Part shown: piece by piece, positions 26,901 to 33,237 of the stretch
Position numbering within the stretch: position 1 is the first letter of the stretch
Layout of the letters: the number at the start of each line of letters is the position of its first letter
Source of the DNA: Terriglobales bacterium
GTDB taxonomy: Bacteria > Acidobacteriota > Terriglobia > Terriglobales > Acidobacteriaceae
DNA length: 33,237 nt
Direction: 5' to 3'
Assembly (NCBI GenBank): GCA_015654835.1
Contig: JAATGG010000029.1
Coordinates: 1-33,237 of the forward strand
Made by a program: the position numbers and the translations under genes
The notes under the pieces: generated by a model
The model's input: the letters and a program-made list of their open reading frames with translations, nothing else
Databases searched by the model: none
Told to the model about the DNA's origin: nothing

Positions 26901-27671
26901 TTAGTGGCCCGCCATAGCTGCGTTGAAAGTCTCGAAGAAGGAATAGAACTTCTCGCTGTTGAAATCACCCGCAAAGCGCAAAGGATAAACGTTCTTGACG
27001 AGAATCTCTTTCACTTCGGGTTGGCTGGAAATAATCTCCAACACTTCGGCGATGTAGTCGCTCAGCGGCATTGCTTTCGGATCATTTGCCTGACGTTGAC
27101 CCGTGAGCTCTGTTTGAACGTATGGAGGCGTCAACTCCAAAACCTCGACCGACGTGTTGCGAAGTTGATATCGCAGGGAGATTGACCATGAATGGATCGC
27201 AGCCTTGGTGGCGCAGTAAGTGGGGGTGAGTGCCAAAGGCGTGAACGCAAGGCCGGATGTAACATTCATCACGGTAGCCTTGGTCTGCTGTTTAAGGTGT
27301 TGCAGCAAGGCGGCTGTCAGTTGGAGAGGGGCGGTGAGATTGGTCGCAATCGTTCCGTCGATGACGGAAGGATCGGGGGAGCCGGCTAGGTTCTCCGTCT
27401 GCATAATACCTGCCATATTCACAAGGACGTTTAGTGACGGATACTTCGCAGTCATCTTTGCAGCGAAGCTCTTCAGTTTGCTGGACTCCTGAACATCGAG
27501 AATCTCGTACGACATTCCTGAGTTAGCAGCAACGACTGCTTCGAGCACATTCTTGCGGCGTCCGGCGATGATGACCTTGTTTCCGGTTTTGTGAAACGCT
27601 TCAGCCAAGCCGCGACCGATGCCAGACCCGCCGCCGGTGATGAGGATGGTGTTGTTTCCAGTTAAATCCAT
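26901..27671 (-). CDS. Short-chain dehydrogenase/reductase (DltE-like SDR)
   Basis: A 256-residue NAD(P)-dependent oxidoreductase of the classical SDR type. The cofactor motif TGGGSGIG is at residues 12-19, NMAG follows the fourth strand, the catalytic serine is in NVTSG, and YCATK carries the catalytic Tyr and Lys. A C-terminal segment EILVKNVYPLRFAG is typical of the COG3967 (DltE-like) group. The substrate is unknown. It is divergent from an HxlR-type regulator, a common pairing in which the regulator controls the oxidoreductase in response to reactive or electrophilic compounds; that role is inferred here. Confidence 0.9.
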   Translation of the reverse strand: MDLTGNNTILITGGGSGIGRGLAEAFHKTGNKVIIAGRRKNVLEAVVAANSGMSYEILDVQESSKLKSFAAKMTAKYPSLNVLVNMAGIMQTENLAGSPDPSVIDGTIATNLTAPLQLTAALLQHLKQQTKATVMNVTSGLAFTPLALTPTYCATKAAIHSWSISLRYQLRNTSVEVLELTPPYVQTELTGQRQANDPKAMPLSDYIAEVLEIISSQPEVKEILVKNVYPLRFAGDFNSEKFYSFFETFNAAMAGH

Positions 27672-27753
27672 TTCGGATGACTCCCTTTAGGCTTACTGTA
27701 GGAGAGTGGCTCCCGAATGGGAAGAAGGCACCAAGGAGTTTGATACGCACCTC

Positions 27754-28200
27754 ATGGTTAGAAATGTTAAAAAGCAGGGAAAAGCTGCAACAAAAAATTC
27801 GACTCCGATTCGCTTTGAGTCAGTCGATGGAGCCGTGGCTTCTCCTGAGATCGACAAGTTGGTGGAGCAGATTATCGGCCGGATTGCCAACAAGTGGACA
27901 ATGCTTCTGCTGGAAGCCTTGGCGCAAAATGGCGTTGTGCGTTTCAGCCGATTGGCCGAGTTGGTTGGTGGCATTAGTCAGAAGATGCTGACTCAAACGC
28001 TCCGACAGATGGAGGCCGACGGATTCGTGACCCGCAAGGTTTATCCCGTTGTTCCTCCCCGAGTCGAGTACGCATTGACTCCCCTCGGCGAAAGTCTCTG
28101 CCAAGCTTTTTGTAGCGTTTGGCAGTGGGCAGAAGCGAACTACGCAGAGTTGGAGCACCAACGTGCAGCCTATCGTCGACGTATGGGCATCGAGAGTTAG
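27754..28200 (+). CDS. HxlR-family winged-helix transcriptional regulator
   Basis: A MarR-like DNA-binding protein of the HxlR family (148 residues from ATG 27754). The family core is clear: IIGRIANKWTMLLLEALAQN, FSRLAELVGGISQKMLTQTL, RQMEADGFVTRKVYPVVPPR and VEYALTPLGESL. The frame is also open from GTG 27706, but that start overlaps its own Shine-Dalgarno-like GGAG and leaves only 34 bases for a divergent promoter. ATG 27754 leaves 82 bases and begins a normal-sized protein, though its ribosome site (AAGGAG at 27733) is distant. It probably regulates the divergent SDR gene. Confidence 0.87.
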   Translation: MVRNVKKQGKAATKNSTPIRFESVDGAVASPEIDKLVEQIIGRIANKWTMLLLEALAQNGVVRFSRLAELVGGISQKMLTQTLRQMEADGFVTRKVYPVVPPRVEYALTPLGESLCQAFCSVWQWAEANYAELEHQRAAYRRRMGIES

Positions 28201-28211
28201 CTCTGCCTGTA

Positions 28212-28391
28212 TCAGGGCAGACGGCGACGATAACGTTCGCCCCAATCTCGAAGGCTGAGAAGAATCGACTCAAGGCTCCTGCCCAAAAAAGTGAGCTCGT
28301 ACTCGACATGAGGGGGAACTTCGGCGAAGACTGTGTGTTTCACAAGCCCATCCTGTTCCAGTTCGCGCAGTTGGGAAAGCGTCTTGACGAT
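28212..28391 (-). pseudogene. C-terminal fragment of a second HxlR-family regulator
   Basis: A minus-strand frame of 59 codons reads [20 protein letters not shown], then [20 protein letters not shown], then [10 protein letters not shown] and a stop. This is the wing and C-terminal helix of an HxlR protein. An in-frame TAG at 28392-28394 closes it upstream, and the helix-turn-helix half is not found in other frames nearby. It faces the intact HxlR gene tail to tail, 11 bases apart. It is probably the scrap of a lost gene. Confidence 0.75.
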
Positions 28392-28554
28392 CTATGGATT
28401 GAGGAACCTATCGCTTATCGCAAACAGAATGGAGGCGACTACGAAATTCCCGCGCTTACGCTCAAGCCAGGATTGGAAGATGGTTTTATAGGGGGCTTTA
28501 GGCTTCACAGACGTTCTCAGCGCTGAAGCTTCTTCCATCCGCTTCATATTTCTC

Positions 28555-28586
28555 GCACCATGCCGTCTGTTCTCTTGGCATGGTGC
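28555..28586. terminator. Perfect 10-base inverted repeat, possible terminator
   Basis: GCACCATGCC (28555-28564) and GGCATGGTGC (28577-28586) pair around a 12-base loop. No T run follows on the plus strand, and only a mixed pyrimidine stretch on the other. It lies between the HxlR scrap and the rpmB promoter, so it may isolate the two; the function is uncertain. Confidence 0.4.
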
Positions 28587-28763
28587 CAAGAAGGCGCTCC
28601 CCGCCTTACCGATTCGGCCTTGCTGGTTTGGCATGACAGATGGTCGTGGACTTAATTGGGTCTTGCTCCGTCTCCGACCACCCAGGCCGCACCAAAATTG
28701 GTGCAATATGTGTTTCGTTCTTCGCTTCGGATGGTGTCTGGTTCCCGTTTCGTTTGCTCTTCC

Positions 28764-28792
28764 TTGGCTTCGCCGTCAATTCCGCGTATACT
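28764..28792 (+). promoter_or_regulatory. Sigma70-type promoter, probably for rpmB
   Basis: TTGGCT (28764-28769) and TATACT (28787-28792) are separated by 17 bases, close to the housekeeping consensus. The predicted start would leave an rpmB leader of about 210 bases. Confidence 0.55.
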
Positions 28793-29011
28793 TGAGATTC
28801 GGTAAGCCGAGGGGTGGTGTGTCTTTGTGCGCTCCTATGGCCGGTCCGGCGCCCGCCAGCATTCTTTGGCCGCACTTCTCTCAGTTCGGCAACATTTTTG
28901 AGAGAGCAAGGCGAAAACAGGCGCTCGAAGACGGGGCTTTGCCGTTCAAAACACAGGCCGTTCGAAACAATGGCCGCATGAAGAGACACATACGAGATTT
29001 GGAGCAGAGCG

Positions 29012-29203
29012 ATGGCACAGGTATGCGATGTTTGCGGGAAAGGCCCGCAGTTTGGCAATAACATTTCTCACGCGCACAACATAACGCGGCGCCGCTGGAA
29101 CGTGAACCTGCAGGCAGTCAAGGCATTGGTGAACGGCTCGGCCAAGCGGATTCGCGTCTGCACGAGCTGCATCAAGAGCGGCAAGATCGCCAAGGCGTCC
29201 TAA
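29012..29203 (+). CDS. rpmB: 50S ribosomal protein L28
   Basis: A 63-residue ribosomal large-subunit protein. The family pattern is complete: [22 protein letters not shown], then [10 protein letters not shown], then [14 protein letters not shown]. Both CxxC pairs (C5/C8 and C50/C53) are kept, so this is the zinc-binding form of L28. GGAGC lies a few bases before the ATG. It stands alone, as rpmB often does, with its own promoter upstream and a strong terminator downstream. This is the first clearly core gene met when reading from the left. Confidence 0.95.
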   Translation: MAQVCDVCGKGPQFGNNISHAHNITRRRWNVNLQAVKALVNGSAKRIRVCTSCIKSGKIAKAS

Positions 29204-29686
29204 GTAGCTTTCTTACTTGGGCCTTGATAGCGAGCGTGCTTGCTTGGGACCAGAACCTCAAGTTCAAGAAGCTCTAAAAAGTAAGGCGTAGAGATTGACG
29301 CAACAAAACCCCGTCCTGGCAGGACGGGGTTTTGTTGCGTCTGCAGATGGCCCGCTACTCGGTAATCGGCTTTCCGCTGAAGTGCTCGAAGAGCACTGCA
29401 TCCTAGCCGACAGCCTAACGCCGCGGACTGCCTATGCTTACTCGCTGCTCGTGCGGTCGATGATCGGCTGGACACGGGCTCATATTCGTCACGAGAGATC
29501 GGTTCTCCTGATCTCAGCGGGCAATCCCCATCGGGTTAAGGCAAACACGGAAGAACCAGCACTCAAATGTCTTGAAATCGCCTCTTCAGCCATGGTGGTC
29601 GTCCCCATCTGGTAAGCGCGGAAGAGACTTCGGCCTTGTTCTTCTGCTTATGGAAGCTTGCCCTGGACTGTGATTCAATAGAAAGG
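29204..29686. other. Intergenic region after rpmB: terminator, then nothing recognisable
   Basis: It contains the perfect hairpin at 29297-29341. The remaining 345 bases carry only short frames without domain content, and no tRNA-like T-loop was found. A promoter for the radical SAM gene must lie here, but none stands out. Confidence 0.5.
29297..29341. terminator. Perfect 21-base hairpin with 3-base loop (bidirectional terminator)
   Basis: The 21 bases at 29297-29317 are the exact reverse complement of 29321-29341, with a GGC loop. The stem has a GC-rich core (CCCCGTCC/GGACGGGG) flanked by AAAA on one side and TTTT on the other, so it reads as an intrinsic terminator on both strands. It lies 94 bases past the rpmB stop. 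Confidence 0.88.
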
Positions 29687-30730
29687 ATGGCAATTCCCCG
29701 AAAATCTACGCTGCGCGGGCGCTGGAAGGCGGCGACGCGGAAGGTGCGCGAGATCGTGCTGGTAGGCAGGGCGCTGGCTTTTACCGGGCATCCGGTGATG
29801 GCGCAAATTGTGCCCATGCGTTTCTGCAACCTGTCCTGCGCCTATTGCAACGAGTATGACAAGGTGTCGAAGCCTGTTCCCATGGACGAGATGAATCGGC
29901 GCATCGACCATCTGGGCCGCCTGGGAACCAGCATTATCACCATCTCCGGCGGTGAGCCGCTGACCCATCCTGAGCTGGACGACGTGATCCGCCGCATCCG
30001 CCGCAACGGCGCAATGGCGGGCATGATCACGAACGGTTATTTGCTCAACCAGGAGCGCATCGAACGGTTGAATCGCGCCGGTCTGGATCACATGCAGATC
30101 TCCATCGACAACCTGAACCCGGACGATGTGTCGATGAAGAGTCTGAAGGTCCTCGATAAAAAGCTTGAAATGCTGGCCCAATTTGCCGAATTCCACGTGA
30201 ACATCAACTCCGTAGTCGGCGGCGGCATCAAAAATCCCAATGACGCCCTGGTGATTGGCAAGCGGGCTCTGGGTCTGGGCTTTACCTCGACCATCGGCAT
30301 CATTCACGATGGCGACGGCCAACTTAAGCCGCTGAAGCCGGATGAGGCACGCGTCTACTTTGAAATGCGCCAGATGAAAAAGCGCAACTACACCCGTTTC
30401 AATCAGTTCCAGGAGGCGATTGCCCAGGGGAGACCGAACGACTGGCGCTGCCGTGCCGGCTCACGCTACCTCTATATTTGCGAGGACGGCCTGGTGCACT
30501 ACTGCTCGCAGCAGCGAGGTTTTCCCGGCGTGCCGATTGCCGAATACACCACGGCAGACGTGAAGCGCGAGTTTCTGACGGCCAAGAGCTGCTCGCCGAA
30601 TTGCACCATCAGTTGCGTGCACCAGATCAGCTACATCGACCACTGGCGGGCTCCGCAGACGCAGACCATTTCGCCTGGCGGACAGGGGACGGCTGAACCG
30701 GTGCTGGTGAATATCCAAACCGGTCATTGA
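29687..30730 (+). CDS. Radical SAM protein with cysteine-rich C-terminus
   Basis: A 347-residue radical S-adenosylmethionine enzyme. C47, C51 and C54 in CNLSCAYC bind the 4Fe-4S cluster. SGGEPLTHPEL is the SAM-binding GGEP motif, and MITNGYLL and MQISIDN are the following barrel strands. The C-terminus carries six more cysteines (WRC, YIC, YC, SC, NC, SC), suggesting a SPASM-like auxiliary cluster. It broadly resembles HpnH/MoaA/PqqE-type proteins, but no specific reaction can be named. ATG 29687 was preferred over the longer frame at 29636 because the extra residues look non-coding; its GAAAGG is unusually close to the start, so a slightly later start is possible. It is followed by a terminator shared with the convergent DsbA-like gene. 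Confidence 0.85.
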   Translation: MAIPRKSTLRGRWKAATRKVREIVLVGRALAFTGHPVMAQIVPMRFCNLSCAYCNEYDKVSKPVPMDEMNRRIDHLGRLGTSIITISGGEPLTHPELDDVIRRIRRNGAMAGMITNGYLLNQERIERLNRAGLDHMQISIDNLNPDDVSMKSLKVLDKKLEMLAQFAEFHVNINSVVGGGIKNPNDALVIGKRALGLGFTSTIGIIHDGDGQLKPLKPDEARVYFEMRQMKKRNYTRFNQFQEAIAQGRPNDWRCRAGSRYLYICEDGLVHYCSQQRGFPGVPIAEYTTADVKREFLTAKSCSPNCTISCVHQISYIDHWRAPQTQTISPGGQGTAEPVLVNIQTGH

Positions 30731-30770
30731 GTCCCGGGCATTGGTTATTGTCTGGCTCGATAGCTTTCTG

Positions 30771-30817
30771 CAAAGCAAAAAATGGCGCACCCGCCAGGGA
30801 TGCGCCGTTTTGCTTTG
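30771..30817. terminator. Bidirectional terminator between radical SAM and DsbA-like genes
   Basis: CAAAGCAAAA then GGCGCA (30771-30789) pairs with TGCGCC then TTTTGCTTTG (30801-30817), with a small internal bulge and an 11-base loop. It sits between two convergent genes, with T-rich tracts on both sides of the GC core. Confidence 0.75.
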
Positions 30818-30832
30818 TGCCGAAGAAGCCTG

Positions 30833-31534
30833 CTATTTGTGGGCGCTCTTGGCGGGCGCGGCAGACCGTGTATCGGCGATGGCCTGATCGATCAGTTGGA
30901 AAAGCTTGCTGCGATCGACGACCTCGACGAAGGGCGCGCCCTTGCTGTTGGCCGTACTGATCCAGATGGTGGGGGTATGTTCGATGCCGATGCGCTGGCC
31001 CAGTGCGTAGTCTGCCTTGACCTCGGCGGCCAGCTTGCCCTGAGGATCGATGGCGAAGGGCAACGCCACGCTATGGCTGGCGGCAAATTTCTGCGTGAAC
31101 TGGTTCAGCAGATCGGGTGTGGTGATCGAGGCTTGACTGGCGAAGACCGCGTCGCGATATTCGTCGCCGAGCTTCTTGCTTTTCAGGTCGAACCAGCGCG
31201 CATTGACCGCCGCGTTAAAGCTCCAGGCATGGAAGGGCAGCGGAAAATCGTGACGCACCCACGGGATGTTGTATTTGGCCGCAGCTTCGCGGAGCAGTGG
31301 GTTGGCGCGGCCGCAGTCCGGGCACTCCATATCTTCAAATTCAACGATGGCTACCCGTGCGCCAGCCGGGGGACGCAGCGCAGCGGGGTCATGCACCGGC
31401 GTTGTGGCTGGCGGGCCGCCAAACTGCGCATGGGCAGAAGTTGCAGCCAAAAAAAGAGCGGCTGAGGCGAGACTCAAAAAGAGACCGCTGCGGCGAATGG
31501 GAAAGCTCGGAATAAGGGCGGCAAAGCAAAACAT
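30833..31534 (-). CDS. Exported DsbA-like thiol:disulfide protein
   Basis: A 233-residue thioredoxin-fold protein. A signal peptide (hydrophobic residues 17-32, ending SAHAQ) sends it to the periplasm. The strand VAIVEFEDMECPDC places the redox pair at C71 and C74. A helical insertion of about 90 residues follows, typical of DsbA. The cis-proline loop is HTPTIWIS. The CPDC centre is less common than CPHC but frequent in the DsbA-like PF13462 group. It may oxidise, reduce or isomerise disulfides; the direction cannot be read from sequence. It is convergent with the radical SAM gene and upstream, on the same strand, of nothing recognisable except the small membrane peptide gene. Confidence 0.88.
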   Translation of the reverse strand: MFCFAALIPSFPIRRSGLFLSLASAALFLAATSAHAQFGGPPATTPVHDPAALRPPAGARVAIVEFEDMECPDCGRANPLLREAAAKYNIPWVRHDFPLPFHAWSFNAAVNARWFDLKSKKLGDEYRDAVFASQASITTPDLLNQFTQKFAASHSVALPFAIDPQGKLAAEVKADYALGQRIGIEHTPTIWISTANSKGAPFVEVVDRSKLFQLIDQAIADTRSAAPAKSAHK

Positions 31535-31592
31535 AGCGATTGGACGGCTCCCTACTGCAAATTGTAACGGCTTGCAGCCGGAAAAACGCAGT

Positions 31593-31703
31593 TCATTGCT
31601 GCCGGTCGCGGTGGCGGGCAGCGATCCAACGGCGCCATTTGTAGTCGGCCACCAAGGAGATAGCGACGACGGCGACGGCCAGGATGCCGAGAAAGATTTT
31701 CAT
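31593..31703 (-). CDS. Small single-pass membrane protein (36 residues), unknown function
   Basis: An ATG-started minus-strand frame of 36 residues, too short for usual gene callers. It reads MKIFLGILAVAVVAISLVAD (one transmembrane helix, about residues 3-19), then a short strongly basic tail, KWRRWIAARHRDRQQ, which would lie in the cytoplasm by the positive-inside rule. It ends 59 bases before the DsbA-like start on the same strand, so the two may be co-transcribed. The ribosome site is weak. The sharp split between hydrophobic helix and Arg-rich tail is unlike a chance frame. No function can be assigned. Confidence 0.5.
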   Translation of the reverse strand: MKIFLGILAVAVVAISLVADYKWRRWIAARHRDRQQ

Positions 31704-31923
31704 GATATTTTCAGGATCGCACGGATAAGGTCCTTGTTTTTCTATTTTCGTAATACCCCCCCCGGGGCACCGCGGCTGACTGGCGCAGAGGCAGCAGGCC
31801 GCGGTGCAGCAGCCAGGCGACCGGCGGTCCGGTCACCTGCAGCAGCAACACGGTGCCCGCCGCATAGAACCCGGCTGAGGTGAGCTGGACGGGAACTGGG
31901 CGTTTCGATGCATTACCCTCATA

Positions 31924-33237
31924 GTGGGCGCGCACCATGCCCGTGGGAATCCGGAATTGCGCATCGTCCTTTCGAACATCGGTACCTTCGGCGACATCAA
32001 TCCGCTCATCGCCATCGCTCTTGAACTCAAGCGCCGCGGGCATGTGCCGGTGATGGCGCTGCCGGGCATTTACGAGCCCAAGATTCGGCCGCTGGGGCTT
32101 GAATTCCACGCTGTCCGCCCGGACATCGACCCCACCAACACGCTCATGGTGGAAATGATTTACGACGTGCGCAAGGGCACGGAGCGCGGCTTGCGCGATT
32201 TTCTGTTTCCAGCTTTGCGCGACACTTATGAGGATCTGTTCGATGCGGCTACCCGGCCGGGGCGGGCCGACCTGCTGCTGCTGGGCGAACTGAACTATGC
32301 CGGGCCGCTGGTGGCGGAGGTTACGGGCATTCCCTGGGCCAGCTATGTGCTGGCACCGCTGTCGTTCTTCTCGGCCTTCGACCCCCCGGTGCTGCCGATG
32401 TATCCGCGGCTGGCGCGGGCGGATAAGACGGTGCCTGGAATGGGCCGGGCGATCCGGCGGCTGGCGCGGTTTGTGAGCCGCAAATGGCCGCAACCGGTGT
32501 ATGACCTGCGCGAGGAACTGGGTCTGCCGCGGGGCGCGAATCCACTGTTCGACGCCAAGCACTCGCCGGATTTGGTGCTGGCGCTGTTCTCAAGCGTGCT
32601 TGGTCAGGAGCAGAAGGACTGGCCGGAGAATACGCGAATTACCGGGTTCTGCTACTACGACTCCGATGGAGGCGACCACAGCTTGCCGCCGCATCTGGAG
32701 GAATTTTTGCAGGCGGGGCCGCCCCCGGTGGTGTTTACGCTGGGGTCGGCGGCGGTGCTAGCGGCGGGGCGGTTCTATGAGCACTCGGCGCGGGCGGCGA
32801 TGAAGCTGGGGGTGCGGGCGGTGCTGCTGATCGGCGGGGACCCGCGGAATCGTCCGCGGCAGGCGCTGCCGGAGTCCATTTGCGTGGCCGAATATGCGCC
32901 GTATTCGGCACTGTTTCCGCGGGCGGCGCTGGTGGTGCACCAGGGCGGAGTGGGCACGACGGCGCAATGCCTGCGCGCCGGCAAGCCGATGCTGATTATG
33001 CCCTATTCGCACGACCAGCCGGACAATGCGCGGCGGGTGCGGCGGCTCAAGGTGGCGCGGGTGATTCAGCGGGCGTATTACACGCCGATCCGCGTGGCGC
33101 ACAAGTTGAAGGTGATGCTGGAAGAGCCTCGCTTTGCGCGGCGCGCCCTGCTGCTGGCCCATCGTCTGGGCCGCGAGAATGGCGTGCAGTCGGCTTGCGA
33201 CGCGCTCGAAGAGCTTTACGCGCGTTCGCGGGGCTGA
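31924..33237 (+). CDS. GT1-type (UGT/MGT-like) glycosyltransferase
   Basis: A 437-residue GT-B-fold glycosyltransferase of the COG1819 type, which moves sugar from a nucleotide sugar to a lipid or small-molecule acceptor. The N-terminal domain opens RIVLSNIGTFGDINPLIAIA, the usual GTxGDxxP acceptor-side motif. The C-terminal domain contains PPVVFTLGSAAVLAAG and the donor-binding signature VVHQGGVGTTAQCLRAGKP (histidine at about 339) followed by MPYSHDQPDNA. GTG 31924 is the only plausible in-frame start. Its GC content is clearly higher than that of the receptor modules to the left, in keeping with a native core gene. The stop codon is the last three bases of the window. The acceptor is unknown. 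Confidence 0.88.
   Translation: MGAHHARGNPELRIVLSNIGTFGDINPLIAIALELKRRGHVPVMALPGIYEPKIRPLGLEFHAVRPDIDPTNTLMVEMIYDVRKGTERGLRDFLFPALRDTYEDLFDAATRPGRADLLLLGELNYAGPLVAEVTGIPWASYVLAPLSFFSAFDPPVLPMYPRLARADKTVPGMGRAIRRLARFVSRKWPQPVYDLREELGLPRGANPLFDAKHSPDLVLALFSSVLGQEQKDWPENTRITGFCYYDSDGGDHSLPPHLEEFLQAGPPPVVFTLGSAAVLAAGRFYEHSARAAMKLGVRAVLLIGGDPRNRPRQALPESICVAEYAPYSALFPRAALVVHQGGVGTTAQCLRAGKPMLIMPYSHDQPDNARRVRRLKVARVIQRAYYTPIRVAHKLKVMLEEPRFARRALLLAHRLGRENGVQSACDALEELYARSRG

Larger units (their letters stand above)
28392..29011. other. 620-base stretch without a recognisable gene, upstream of rpmB
   Basis: Open frames on both strands (such as 28392-28706 minus and 28633-29061 plus) show no domain and look like chance frames. 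The stretch holds a hairpin at 28555-28586 and a good sigma70-type promoter at 28764-28792, so its right part is the rpmB leader. Confidence 0.5.

Noticed and set aside
28392..28706. 104-codon minus-strand frame with a hydrophobic end (FVVASILFAISD)
   Set aside because: Considered as the missing N-terminal half of the HxlR scrap or a transporter piece, but it matches neither and has no start context.
29381..29395. Small inverted repeat GTGCTC-GAA-GAGCAC
   Set aside because: Six-base arms occur often by chance in DNA of this composition, and it has no T run or conserved neighbour.
31756..31767. C8-G4 homopolymer run
   Set aside because: Intergenic on the plus strand; more likely a sequence-error hotspot than a functional signal.
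31711..32562. 283-codon minus-strand frame opposite the glycosyltransferase
   Set aside because: Arg/Pro/Gln/His-rich composition typical of the opposite strand of a high-GC gene; only its last 75 codons lie mostly outside the glycosyltransferase and are treated as a weak finding.

Overview
The window looks like a chromosomal segment from an acidobacterium of the Terriglobia/Acidobacteriaceae type. This is inferred from gene content, not from a database match. It has three giant Oar-like TonB-dependent receptors with an N-terminal carboxypeptidase-regulatory-like domain, membrane-anchored winged-helix regulators beside them, Tat-exported glycosidases, and moderate-to-high GC that rises at the right end.

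Layout. (1) 96-9164, plus strand: a tight glycan-use operon of a GH89 alpha-N-acetylglucosaminidase, an HGSNAT-like transmembrane acetyltransferase (ATGA overlap), a GH2 glycosidase and an Oar-like receptor. (2) 9165-10287: no convincing gene. (3) 10288-17963, plus strand: a frameshifted parallel-beta-helix protein remnant, a membrane-anchored regulator, a second Oar-like receptor and an exported FAD-dependent oxidoreductase. The remnant and the receptor share a duplicated ~210-base leader carrying a GTTAC-N2-GTAAC palindrome. (4) 18015-19809, minus strand: an apparently intact TPP riboswitch in front of a wrecked thiC-thiG-thiE locus. The first quarter to third of thiC is joined directly, out of frame, to the 3' half of thiG. 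(5) 20042-26712: a second membrane-anchored regulator (minus) divergent from a third Oar-like receptor (plus), a clear terminator, and an exported type I phosphodiesterase/alkaline-phosphatase-superfamily enzyme. (6) 26901-28391: an SDR oxidoreductase divergent from an HxlR regulator, plus the C-terminal scrap of another HxlR protein. (7) 28764-33237: ordinary conserved genes: rpmB with a promoter and a perfect terminator hairpin, a radical SAM protein, a DsbA-like protein, a 36-residue membrane peptide and a GT1-type glycosyltransferase ending at the last base.

How it works together. The left 27 kb reads as three outer-membrane uptake modules. Each pairs an Oar-like receptor with its own exported chemistry (glycosidases plus acetyltransferase; FAD oxidoreductase; phosphodiesterase), and two of them also have a local membrane-anchored regulator. 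The first module contains homologues of three enzymes that act consecutively on heparan-type chains in the animal lysosome (HGSNAT, then NAGLU, then a GH2 beta-glucuronidase), in the matching membrane/lumen arrangement. The two regulators share a C-terminal extracytoplasmic domain I cannot assign to a named family. Pseudogenes, leader duplication and inverted repeats mark the left and middle as accessory DNA; the right end is core-like.
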